From Pseudoalteromonas umbrosa (lineage in GTDB: Bacteria; Pseudomonadota; Gammaproteobacteria; Enterobacterales; Alteromonadaceae): a DNA stretch of 64,000 bases. The stretch's first letter is position 1. Every line of letters begins with the position of its first letter. Shown piece after piece: positions 46,202 to 54,254 of the stretch. The position numbers and the translations under genes were made by a program. Below the pieces are notes generated by a model. That model saw only the letters and a list, made by a program, of their open reading frames with translations. It had not been told where the DNA came from and searched no databases. Where the stretch lies: contig NZ_JASJUU010000003.1 of NCBI RefSeq assembly GCF_030125375.1, positions 758,247 through 822,246 of the forward strand. Direction: 5' to 3'.

Positions 46202-47068
46202 TCATAACAGAGCTTTGTGTTGAATTCGCGAGCGGAATTGACTAGGGGTGCATGCCTTGATGGCAAGAAAACGGCGGTTAAAGTTGGATAAGTTGTTGAA
46301 TCCACACTGATCGCTAATAACAGTGATAGGTGCTTTAGAATTAATCAGTAATTTACATGCTTTGGCAATACGAAGTTGGTTAATAAATTCGGTAACTGTT
46401 TTTTCTGTGCGTTTTTTAAAAAAGCGATGGAAGTGATTTGTACTCATATGTGCTTGCTCTGCTAATAAATCCGCATTGAGTTGTTCAGTATAATTTTCAT
46501 AGATAAAATTAATTACTTTATCGAATTTATCCTTTGCGGGATCTTGTTGGTTAGCATAATTAAATTCCATGCTCGATAAGGTGTTATACTCACTGGTAGC
46601 CATCAAATTAAGCATGTTGAACAATAAAATGTAGCGTTCAAGCGGGTTAGAGTCGGCCATTTTGATAAATATTTGTTCTGTTTCTTGTGCCAGAACAGTA
46701 TTGAATTTTAAACCACACTTTGCTTTGTGTAAGAGAGTGTGTAGGCTCTCAAATTCCTTGTTTAGCCTGAGCTGTTGCTCAAGCCACTGGGCTGGAATTT
46801 GGGCGACATATACTTTTTGCATACTCCCATCTAAGTTGGGTTTAGATTGCCAAGTATGGGGCAGCTCCGGTCCAAGCAGCACTAAATCATAATCTGAAAA
46901 TGGTGCTATGTAATCACCAATATGACAGACTCCTTTACTATTTAAAGTAAGGCAAATCTCGTATTCTGGATGATAATGCCAGTTAAATGGGATTTCATTT
47001 AATTGGTATAAACAATACCGCCAGGAGCAATTTGTTGAGGGAATAATTTTTTCGCACATCGCTCTCAT
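46202..47068 (-). CDS. AraC-family regulator with cupin N-domain
   Basis: The start at 47068 has AAGGATA upstream; a further ATG lies at 47122. The 288-aa protein has an N-terminal cupin (FNWHYHPEYEICLTLNSKG, DLVLLGPELPHTWQS) and a C-terminal AraC domain (LAEQAHMSTNHFHRFFKKRT, SDQCGFNNLSNFNRRFLAIK). AraC regulators with such cupins often sense sugars. It is divergent from the TonB-dependent receptor gene, so it probably controls the receptor and perhaps the downstream transporter and kinase (inference). Confidence 0.88.
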   Translation of the reverse strand: MRAMCEKIIPSTNCSWRYCLYQLNEIPFNWHYHPEYEICLTLNSKGVCHIGDYIAPFSDYDLVLLGPELPHTWQSKPNLDGSMQKVYVAQIPAQWLEQQLRLNKEFESLHTLLHKAKCGLKFNTVLAQETEQIFIKMADSNPLERYILLFNMLNLMATSEYNTLSSMEFNYANQQDPAKDKFDKVINFIYENYTEQLNADLLAEQAHMSTNHFHRFFKKRTEKTVTEFINQLRIAKACKLLINSKAPITVISDQCGFNNLSNFNRRFLAIKACTPSQFRSRIQHKALL

Positions 47069-47570
47069 AATATTATCCTTAATTTTACTTTGGTTGTTAT
47101 TAATACATTTTCTTGAGCACATGTTGTGAGATGATTAATGTGCCTATGACACCTGTTACTCAAACTCTCCTTTACATATAATTAAATACTTCATCACCTG
47201 TAACTAGATTGGTGATACATTTCAACTTGATACTGATACTTATCTATTTACTTGGCTATTCTCTGAAAAAATACGCTTTTTGAAGGAAAAAGCGGCATAT
47301 AAGTAAATATTTTGCGATGACAGCGCTGTTTATTGATAGTTTTGTACCTGCATGAGATAGAAAATGCAAACATCTTGGTGCTTATGCTGCTCAAATAGGT
47401 AATAAATAAAATTAGAGTTGTTAATTTTAAGTAACGTTATGGCTAGGTGGTTTTTCAGTAGCTCAGATTTACGAGCGACAAGGTCAATGTACTTATTTGA
47501 TGTTAAGCGTAGAGTTTTCTCTAATTTTCTTTTTCCAAAACAGATAAAAAATAGATCAGAGAGAATCGAG
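47069..47570. promoter_or_regulatory. Divergent control region of AraC and TonB receptor genes
   Basis: This 502-base gap should hold both promoters and the AraC operator. I see no strong palindrome that I could assign. The TonB receptor frame is open back to 47418, but the start at 47571 is the one that gives a signal peptide. Confidence 0.5.
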
Positions 47571-50543
47571 ATGAAACATAATTTATCCCCATTTAAATTG
47601 TCGCAGGTGTCTTTTGCGGTGTTGGCCAATATTTTACCCTTAGGTGTTATGGCAGCAGAGTCAGGTGTGCATGCAGAGCAAGTTGAAGTAATTGAAGTAC
47701 GAGGCATTCGTGCTTCAACCGAAAAAAGTCTAAATACCAAACGTTTTGCTGATGGCGTGGTTGATTCAATTACCGCTGAAGACATTGGTAAGTTGCCTGA
47801 TGTGACCATCGCTGATTCACTTCAGCGTGTACCTGGTATTCAGATACGCCGCAGTGCAGGTGAAGGCGCGACGATTAATGTACGCGGTATGCCTCAAGTC
47901 ACAACATTGCTTAATGGCGAGCAATTTTTAAGCGCAGGTTCAATCAGTGAAGTACAACCAGACTTTACCGATATTCCATCAAGCTTGGTCGGTGCGATGA
48001 ATGTGATGAAGTCGCCGACCGCAGATACGTTAGCAGGTGGTATATCTGGTACAGTTGACCTTGTGACTCGCAAGCCTTTTGACTTGGAAGATGGTTTCAG
48101 TGGCGCTGCGCTAATCGAGGCATCAACAGGCTCTTATTCAGAAGAAACTGACCCAAAATTGATGGTGTCTGGTGGCTATAATGGTGACCGCTTTGCGGTG
48201 CTTGCGACGGTGTCTTATGATGAAGCCAATTTAGCAAACTACCGTTTAGGTTCTATTAACGATGGTTGGGCGTATGCGCCATTTGAAAACCATGAAGGGG
48301 TAGACTGTTGGTATTGTCCGAAGCAGGATATGAATGGCGATGGAGATTCGGATGATGCCGAATTTACGTATGTAAACTACGGTATTATGAACCGTTTTAC
48401 AGAACGTGAGCGTTTAGGTGCAACAGTCAGTTTTCAGGCGCAATTGAGTGATAATTGGACACTAAGTAGTGACGTATTCTATACCAATATGGATGATGCG
48501 GATCGCCAGAAAGGGATCACCGCAGACAATGCGTGGGGTGGTCACTGGCATTGGCAAGATCAGCATGATCCAATTGATCGTGGCCAATTAGACAATGGAC
48601 ATAACTTGTATACCGCGCAAGATATTACACTTAATGCGCCCAGAGTCATCTCGCACTCTGAAAGTCACACCAATGAACGTGAATCAACCAACTTTAATCT
48701 AGAGCTAGAGTATAAAGGAGATGGTAACTTTTCGGGTAAGGCACGGTTTATTACTGCGGAAGCATCTCGTAGTCATACGGAAAATGTGGCGCAAGGTTAC
48801 TTAACCAGTGGTATTGCCCATGGCCTTAGACGAAATGATGGTACGGGTCCTACTGCTGCAAACCCCGGTGGCTACGGCCCTGACCCAATTCCAATGCGTT
48901 TAAACTTCAACGGTAAACATCCGACATTAACAGGACCGGAACAGTTGCAGGGAGAAGTTTTTGGTTCCAATATTGACCGTTATGCAATCGTATCCACTTA
49001 TTCTGAAAATAATTACGATGAAGACGCGAATTTAGATATTTTGCGTTTAGATGGTGAGTATCAGTTTGAGTTAGGACATTTAGAAAAAATGTCCTTTGGT
49101 ATTCGTGCGAGTCAGCGTGATGTCACACGTGATGAGTATGTATTGCTTGCTCCATTTTCTAACCCGGTTGGTGAAGGCAGTGTCAATGTAATGTGGAAAG
49201 ACCAAGGTTTGGCTGCATTTGATACGGATGGCAATGGTGAAGTGAGTGTAAAAGATGGTGATATCACCATGGGTGCTGACAATCCGCTCAATTTCACAGG
49301 TTTACCCAGCGGGTGGGTGGCTAAAGGGAGTGATTTTGGTCCAGTTAATATTGGAGAATATTATTTTGTAGATCCACGTCAGCTTGATGATCCGTTTGCA
49401 TTTCAAAATACCTTATATCCGGGCAATGTTAGAGGTGGCGTACCTGGCAGCTCGTATACCGTTGAAGAAAGGACTCAGTCGGTTTACTGGCGTGCTGACT
49501 TATCAAACGATTTCTATCGTGCCAACGTTGGTTTTCAATATATAAAAACTGAGTTGGATATTTTACAAAATAAAGTGGGTGAGTCTATTTGTACTAATTG
49601 CCCCGGCTCAGTTGCCAGCGATGGTGGTGATATAGTGACAGATCGCTCATTTAATGATTTTTTACCTTCTATCAATGTCTCATTTAACCTCAGAGAAGAC
49701 CTTATCCTGCGTACGTCATGGGGTAAAACTATGACACGTTTAGATCTCGAGTCATTGGCTGGTGGATTAAGTATTAGCCGTGCTCGCGCTGGTGATGACT
49801 TGGCTGCAAGCGAAGGGATCAGTCCAGACTTACTGATCGCTACTAACGCAACCATGCAAGGTAACCCTGAATTGGACCCGTGGCGTGCAGATAATACTGA
49901 CGTGACGTTAGAGTGGTATTTCTCACCAAGTGGCTTGCTTAGCGCTGCCGTATTTAATATTGATTTAGAATCTTTTATTGAGTCTGCCCAGTGGCAAATT
50001 GCTGCGGAAGATGGGGATGGGGTTGTGCGCCGAAATGTAACTGTGAATGGCCAATTAAATGGTACCGGTGGCACCATGGAAGGCGCTGAGCTTAGTTATC
50101 AACAGGCATTTGACTTTTTGCCCGGATTTTGGAGTGGGTTTGGTGCAGCGCTTAACTACACTTATTCAGAAAGTGAAAGTGGTAAAACGGGCTTTGGTGG
50201 TGAAGCATTGCCACTAGAAGATAACTCTAAAAAGTCTGGTAATGCGGTTTTATGGTATGAGCAAGATGGTCTGCAGTTTAGAATAGCAGCGAACTACCGC
50301 TCTAAACGTTTACATACAATCTCGACACCAGGTGGTATGGGTAATGTTGGTATTTGGACAGAGCCGACAACCTATATCGATATGTCGGCGAGTTACGATG
50401 TAAACGACTTCCTAACAGTTTATATGTCTGGTAGTAATTTAACTGAAGAGTATGAATCACAATATGCTCAGTGGGAAAATAACCGTATGGCGCAAAATAT
50501 TTATGAGCGCCGCTTCACATTCGGTGTGCGAGGGCGCTGGTAA
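47571..50543 (+). CDS. TonB-dependent outer membrane receptor, carbohydrate type
   Basis: The start at 47571 follows GAGAGAATCGAG and gives 990 aa with a signal peptide (cleavage near VMAAES). The TonB box VIEVRG lies near residue 43. The plug has DIGKLPDVTIADSLQRVPGI, INVRGMPQVTTLLNGEQFL and SGTVDLVTRKPFD. The beta-barrel follows and ends in FTFGVRGRW with the required aromatic last residue. The size and plug are typical of the receptors that import oligosaccharides in marine gammaproteobacteria and Caulobacter-type bacteria. Two Cys pairs occur in extracellular-loop segments (CWYCPK, CTNCPG). The divergent AraC gene and the downstream MFS and ROK kinase genes support a role in sugar uptake. 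Confidence 0.94.
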   Translation: MKHNLSPFKLSQVSFAVLANILPLGVMAAESGVHAEQVEVIEVRGIRASTEKSLNTKRFADGVVDSITAEDIGKLPDVTIADSLQRVPGIQIRRSAGEGATINVRGMPQVTTLLNGEQFLSAGSISEVQPDFTDIPSSLVGAMNVMKSPTADTLAGGISGTVDLVTRKPFDLEDGFSGAALIEASTGSYSEETDPKLMVSGGYNGDRFAVLATVSYDEANLANYRLGSINDGWAYAPFENHEGVDCWYCPKQDMNGDGDSDDAEFTYVNYGIMNRFTERERLGATVSFQAQLSDNWTLSSDVFYTNMDDADRQKGITADNAWGGHWHWQDQHDPIDRGQLDNGHNLYTAQDITLNAPRVISHSESHTNERESTNFNLELEYKGDGNFSGKARFITAEASRSHTENVAQGYLTSGIAHGLRRNDGTGPTAANPGGYGPDPIPMRLNFNGKHPTLTGPEQLQGEVFGSNIDRYAIVSTYSENNYDEDANLDILRLDGEYQFELGHLEKMSFGIRASQRDVTRDEYVLLAPFSNPVGEGSVNVMWKDQGLAAFDTDGNGEVSVKDGDITMGADNPLNFTGLPSGWVAKGSDFGPVNIGEYYFVDPRQLDDPFAFQNTLYPGNVRGGVPGSSYTVEERTQSVYWRADLSNDFYRANVGFQYIKTELDILQNKVGESICTNCPGSVASDGGDIVTDRSFNDFLPSINVSFNLREDLILRTSWGKTMTRLDLESLAGGLSISRARAGDDLAASEGISPDLLIATNATMQGNPELDPWRADNTDVTLEWYFSPSGLLSAAVFNIDLESFIESAQWQIAAEDGDGVVRRNVTVNGQLNGTGGTMEGAELSYQQAFDFLPGFWSGFGAALNYTYSESESGKTGFGGEALPLEDNSKKSGNAVLWYEQDGLQFRIAANYRSKRLHTISTPGGMGNVGIWTEPTTYIDMSASYDVNDFLTVYMSGSNLTEEYESQYAQWENNRMAQNIYERRFTFGVRGRW

Positions 50544-50572
50544 TTTCTAATTTCCCTTAATCGTTATACTCA

Positions 50573-50600
50573 GAAGGGCTATCAAGCCCTTCTTCTTTAT
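50573..50600 (+). terminator. Rho-independent terminator after the TonB receptor
   Basis: GAAGGGCT/AGCCCTTC with loop ATCA is followed by TTCTTTATT. The rest of the gap to 50896 holds no supported gene. Confidence 0.88.
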
Positions 50601-50896
50601 TAAGTATTTGTATATTTTATTGCTTACCTTTTAGATATCTGAAATTTCTTTTTCACTGTAGTTCAAGAATGAAAAGCTTAAAAACGCCTGTATTAGGGGT
50701 CGCAGAATGTGTGATATCTACCACTGCACATGGATATCATCGTGAGTAAAGCCAGTTGCTAAACTTATTGCTAATACTTGTGTGTAGATATAGATGATAA
50801 GTTGTGATGTGTAATATAAGTTCAAGAAGTGGTTATATCTCGCTGGCTGTTTTGCTAACAAAATAATGAGGTACCGCTAAATAATAAGGATAGATA

Positions 50897-51370
50897 ATGA
50901 ATTTAAGTAAAAGTGCACAACGAGTTCAAGATGCGATTGTGGCTGCTGGTTGTCAGTTTTCTGTGGTTGAGTTACCGGGAAGCACGCGCACAGCTGAGGA
51001 TTCAGCAAACACGATAGGGTGTGAGTTAGGGCAAATAGTGAAGTCGCTTATTTTTAAAGGCAAAGAGAGCGGTAAACCGATATTATTATTGGTTAGTGGG
51101 AAAAATCGGGTGAAAGAAAAACTAGTTGCAAAGCATTTGGGTGAAAAGCTGAGTAAAGCGGATGCAGATTTCACACGTAAAGTAACTGGTTTCGGGATTG
51201 GTGGTATTCCACCTTTGGGGCATATAGAAACGCCAATTACTTTTATTGATGAAGACTTGCTTGAATATGAGACTATATGGGCTGCTGCAGGTACACCTCA
51301 TGCGGTTTTTTCACTGCCAGCAAATAAACTACCTGAGCTGACAAATGGGCAAGTCGTTCAGGTGAAATAA
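50897..51370 (+). CDS. YbaK/ProX-type aminoacyl-tRNA deacylase family protein
   Basis: The 157-aa protein matches the YbaK/EbsC family: TAEDSANTIGCELGQIVKSL, ILLLVSGKNRVKEK, the Lys-containing FTRKVTGFGIGGIPPLGH, and WAAAGTPHAVFSLP. Members clear mischarged tRNA (for example Cys-tRNA-Pro or Ala-tRNA-Pro) in the cytoplasm. The sequence is closer to the stand-alone free-deacylase group than to the ProRS insertion domain. An AAGGATAG precedes the ATG. It stands alone between the receptor and the transporter operon. Confidence 0.9.
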   Translation: MNLSKSAQRVQDAIVAAGCQFSVVELPGSTRTAEDSANTIGCELGQIVKSLIFKGKESGKPILLLVSGKNRVKEKLVAKHLGEKLSKADADFTRKVTGFGIGGIPPLGHIETPITFIDEDLLEYETIWAAAGTPHAVFSLPANKLPELTNGQVVQVK

Positions 51371-51968
51371 TATGCTTAGCTAAGCAAGCATGTTTTTATG
51401 TCTTTTGGCTTTTTTGAACCTGTTTGTGTTTGCACATGACGGATGGTACTGGATGAAGGAGAGATCAGTTATTCGTGTCTAGACCGTATGTGATTGGTAA
51501 AGTGGCAGCTATGTTATTCAAAGAGCCACAGGTGCCAATGAATTTATGAATGTTCTTTTTACGAAAGCACGCGAAAATAAGCTAAATATGGACATGTAGC
51601 CCTGAACTGGGGCTATACCATTTTTCATTTTGATGTGGCCAATATAAATACTGGCTGTCTGTTCTATTCGTCTTTTCTAAAGCTAAGTTTAAATTAAATC
51701 AACTTTTCATTTCTAACCAGTCTTGTGTCCAGTTTTACTGGCACAGGTTGTAACTTCAACCGCTATACTAGATAAAGATGACTAAATCATTATGGAAATC
51801 AAACCTTTTACTCATAGTCTCTTAGGTAGGACTGAATTGTGCCTAGCTTTGGTTCTCAGTGTGCAAATATTTCTATTTTTTCGGTGAGCTTGAATTGTAT
51901 TGATAAAGGTTTGAAAAGTGCCGCAATATGCATCTATTTGGCGGCAAACTAACCTTATTTGACGAGTT
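51371..51968. other. Intergenic region before the transporter operon
   Basis: This stretch has no supported gene. A hairpin at 51597-51615 (TAGCCC/GGGCTA) followed by ACCATTTTT could be a terminator. Small frames at 51792 and elsewhere lack ribosome binding sites. Confidence 0.5.
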
Positions 51969-52041
51969 AAGGTGATGGCGGATTCCCCTTGGATCATTTG
52001 TCTGCCAACGAACAGATCCTATTTTTGCCATCACCTTTTTA
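51969..52041 (+). promoter_or_regulatory. Structured 5' leader with terminator-like hairpin before the MFS gene
   Basis: AAGGTGATGGC (51969-51979) can pair with GCCATCACCTT (52027-52037), which is followed by TTT. Inside the 47-base loop GGATC and GATCC also pair. The 3' arm and T-run are 20 bases before the start codon at 52060. This is the layout of a terminator or attenuator. No known riboswitch class is recognised. Confidence 0.5.
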
Positions 52042-52059
52042 TTAAATAAGGTACACTTA

Positions 52060-53313
52060 ATGAATAAGAATTTGCCGGCAGTCCTTGTGATTTTTGCGAC
52101 GTTCTTTACGATCTCTTTTATCACCAATATTCTTGGTCCCATCTTTCCTGAATTGATTAAAAGCTTTGATATCGGCATTGCGCTGGCAGGGTTTTTTCCA
52201 TTTGCTTTTTTTGCTGCGTACGGTGTGATGTCGATTCCTGCTGGGTTATTAGCGCAGCGTCTCAGTGAAAAGTTTGTAATGACATTGGCTTTTGCGCTTG
52301 CTGCTGCAGGTTCATTGTTATTTGCACTCTTACCTAGTTTCGTGTTTGCGATGGTCGCATTATTTTTAATCGGCAGTGCAATGGCGTTTTTACAAGTGGC
52401 AATCAATCCACTATTGAGAAAAGCCGGTGGAAGTGAGCATTTCGCCGTGTTATCTATTGTTGCTCAGCTGTTGTTTGGTGCTGGCGCGACCTTATCTCCT
52501 ATTGTTTATGTTAATTTGGCAGACATGTCGCAGCAGTCTGGGCATATGTTAAATACACTTGTACCAGCTCAAATGAGTTGGTTAAGTATGTACTGGTTGT
52601 TTGCTGCTTTGTGTTTTGTCATGTTGATTTGGGGCATTGTGACACGCTTTGAGGGCAATAATAATGAAGAAGAAAAGGCACAAACCTATACGCTGAAAGA
52701 AAGTTTGGCACTTTTTAAGAATAAATTGGTCATCAAGTTTTTCTTTGCGATTGCCGCCTATGTAGCCCTTGAACAAGGGATAGCGAATACGACATCTTTA
52801 TTTTTAGAACAAGTTCATGGGTTGGATGCAAGGCAAGTCGGTGCTGGTATTGTCAGTGAATTTTGGCTGATGTTGACTGTCGGTTGTGCGGCTGGTTTGA
52901 TTTTAATGAAGCTATTTGATGTGCGCAAAGTACTTGCGTGGTTTTGCATCGGAGCGGGTATCAGTTTGGTAGCTGCTATATTTGGCTCTGTAGACATTGC
53001 ATTATTGGCATTCCCTGCTGCGGGCTTCTTTTTATCGATAATGTGGTCAGCGATTTTCTCGCTCGCGCTCAATTCATTTTCTCACGGGCACGGAGCAATC
53101 GCGGGTATTTTGTGCACAGGTATTATAGGTGGGGCAGTTATCTCGCCCTTGATTGGTGCTTTGGCACAAGTATCAGGATCGTTGCAGTTGTCTCTTTTGC
53201 TGTTATTTTTCCCATTGGGCTATATGTTGCATGTGGCGTATACCTCAAAACCTATTGTCAATAATCACACAATTAAATTGTTTGCGAAAAGATCACCAGA
53301 GCAGGAAGCATAA
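52060..53313 (+). CDS. MFS sugar transporter (FucP/FHS-like)
   Basis: The 417-aa protein has 12 predicted membrane helices and the features of the fucose/glucose-galactose H+ symporter group (FFTISFITNILGPIFPELIK, AAYGVMSIPAGLLAQRLSEK, AINPLLRKAGG). It sits in the inner membrane and imports a monosaccharide, which I cannot identify. The ROK kinase starts two bases after its stop and would phosphorylate the sugar. The gene is preceded by a structured leader. The family assignment is firm, the substrate is not. Confidence 0.87.
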   Translation: MNKNLPAVLVIFATFFTISFITNILGPIFPELIKSFDIGIALAGFFPFAFFAAYGVMSIPAGLLAQRLSEKFVMTLAFALAAAGSLLFALLPSFVFAMVALFLIGSAMAFLQVAINPLLRKAGGSEHFAVLSIVAQLLFGAGATLSPIVYVNLADMSQQSGHMLNTLVPAQMSWLSMYWLFAALCFVMLIWGIVTRFEGNNNEEEKAQTYTLKESLALFKNKLVIKFFFAIAAYVALEQGIANTTSLFLEQVHGLDARQVGAGIVSEFWLMLTVGCAAGLILMKLFDVRKVLAWFCIGAGISLVAAIFGSVDIALLAFPAAGFFLSIMWSAIFSLALNSFSHGHGAIAGILCTGIIGGAVISPLIGALAQVSGSLQLSLLLLFFPLGYMLHVAYTSKPIVNNHTIKLFAKRSPEQEA

Positions 53314-53315
53314 AG

Positions 53316-54191
53316 ATGTCAGGGATGGTTGTTTGTATTGATTTAGGGGGCACTAAAGCTTTGTGCGGTCTTGCCAAGAAAGGTCGAATTGCTCAAGTGA
53401 AACGTTACCCTGTGCCTGCATCTGGCACGAAGCAAGAAGTAACAAACTACATTATGGAATTAGTGAAAAATACAATAACGGATGAATGTGTTGGTATCGC
53501 TATTGGCATTCCTGGCGTAGTGAATAGCGACACTGGCGAAGTGTTTGAAGTCACAAATATTCCAGCGTGGCGAGATGTGCAGTTATCTGAATTGCTGTGT
53601 CAGCGCTTTAATGTTCCGGTGTTGGTTCACAACGATGTGAACTGTTTTACATATGGAGAATACCGCTATGGTGAACATGGCAGGGTAAATTTTCCCTGTA
53701 AAAATATATTGGGTGTTTGTTTAGGGACAGGGCTTGGTGCTGGCGTGGTGATCAATAAGCAACTCTATACTGGTCGATATGGTTTAGCTGGCGAGTTTGG
53801 AAGTGCACCTTATTTGAATAAAACTATCGAGGATTATTGCAGTGGCCAATTCTTTAAACAGCGCGGTACTGATGGGGAGTTAGAGTATTTATCCGCAAAA
53901 GCTGGTAATACTTCTTCACTTAAGTTATTTGAACAGTTGGGCACGCATTTGGGGATAGCCTTTGCTCATATGCAGCTTGCTTACGACCCTGATGTCATCG
54001 TTATGGGTGGCTCTGTGACACAGTCTTATGATTTATTTGGTGAATCAATGGTGTCTACATTTACTCAATATGAGCAGTGCAAGCAGCTGAATATTCGTAT
54101 TAGCCAATTGCCTTATGCGCCTTTGCTTGGTGCTTTTGCGCTGTTTGAGCAAAAGTATCATGTGGAAACTTCGGCGTTTGAGCACGCTTGA
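53316..54191 (+). CDS. ROK-family sugar kinase
   Basis: The 291-aa protein has the ATP-binding motif VVCIDLGGTKALCGL at the N-terminus, then GIAIGIPGVVNSDTGEV and VLVHNDVNCFTYGEYRYGEH with the catalytic Asp. GVCLGTGLGAGVVIN is followed by GLAGEFGSAPY. The ROK zinc motif (C-x-C-G-x-x-G-C) is absent; in its place is IEDYCSGQFF. Zinc-free ROK kinases exist, so activity on glucose or an amino sugar remains possible. It is co-transcribed with the MFS transporter and follows the import of a sugar. The start has GGAAG about eight bases upstream. Confidence 0.88.
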   Translation: MSGMVVCIDLGGTKALCGLAKKGRIAQVKRYPVPASGTKQEVTNYIMELVKNTITDECVGIAIGIPGVVNSDTGEVFEVTNIPAWRDVQLSELLCQRFNVPVLVHNDVNCFTYGEYRYGEHGRVNFPCKNILGVCLGTGLGAGVVINKQLYTGRYGLAGEFGSAPYLNKTIEDYCSGQFFKQRGTDGELEYLSAKAGNTSSLKLFEQLGTHLGIAFAHMQLAYDPDVIVMGGSVTQSYDLFGESMVSTFTQYEQCKQLNIRISQLPYAPLLGAFALFEQKYHVETSAFEHA

Positions 54192-54201
54192 TTATCAACT
54201 A

Positions 54202-54234
54202 AAAAAGTATGGCATGTCGAGTAGACAGCCATAC
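54202..54234 (-). terminator. Terminator of the fasciclin gene
   Basis: GTATGGC/GCCATAC with a 13-base loop is followed on the minus strand by TTTTTT. It lies between the converging ROK and fasciclin genes. Confidence 0.82.
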
Positions 54235-54254
54235 CTAGGTCAAAGGAAGGGAAA

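Noticed and set aside
51812..52406. Minus-strand frames opposite the MFS gene
   Set aside because: They are shadows of the transporter gene with low-complexity composition and no start signals.
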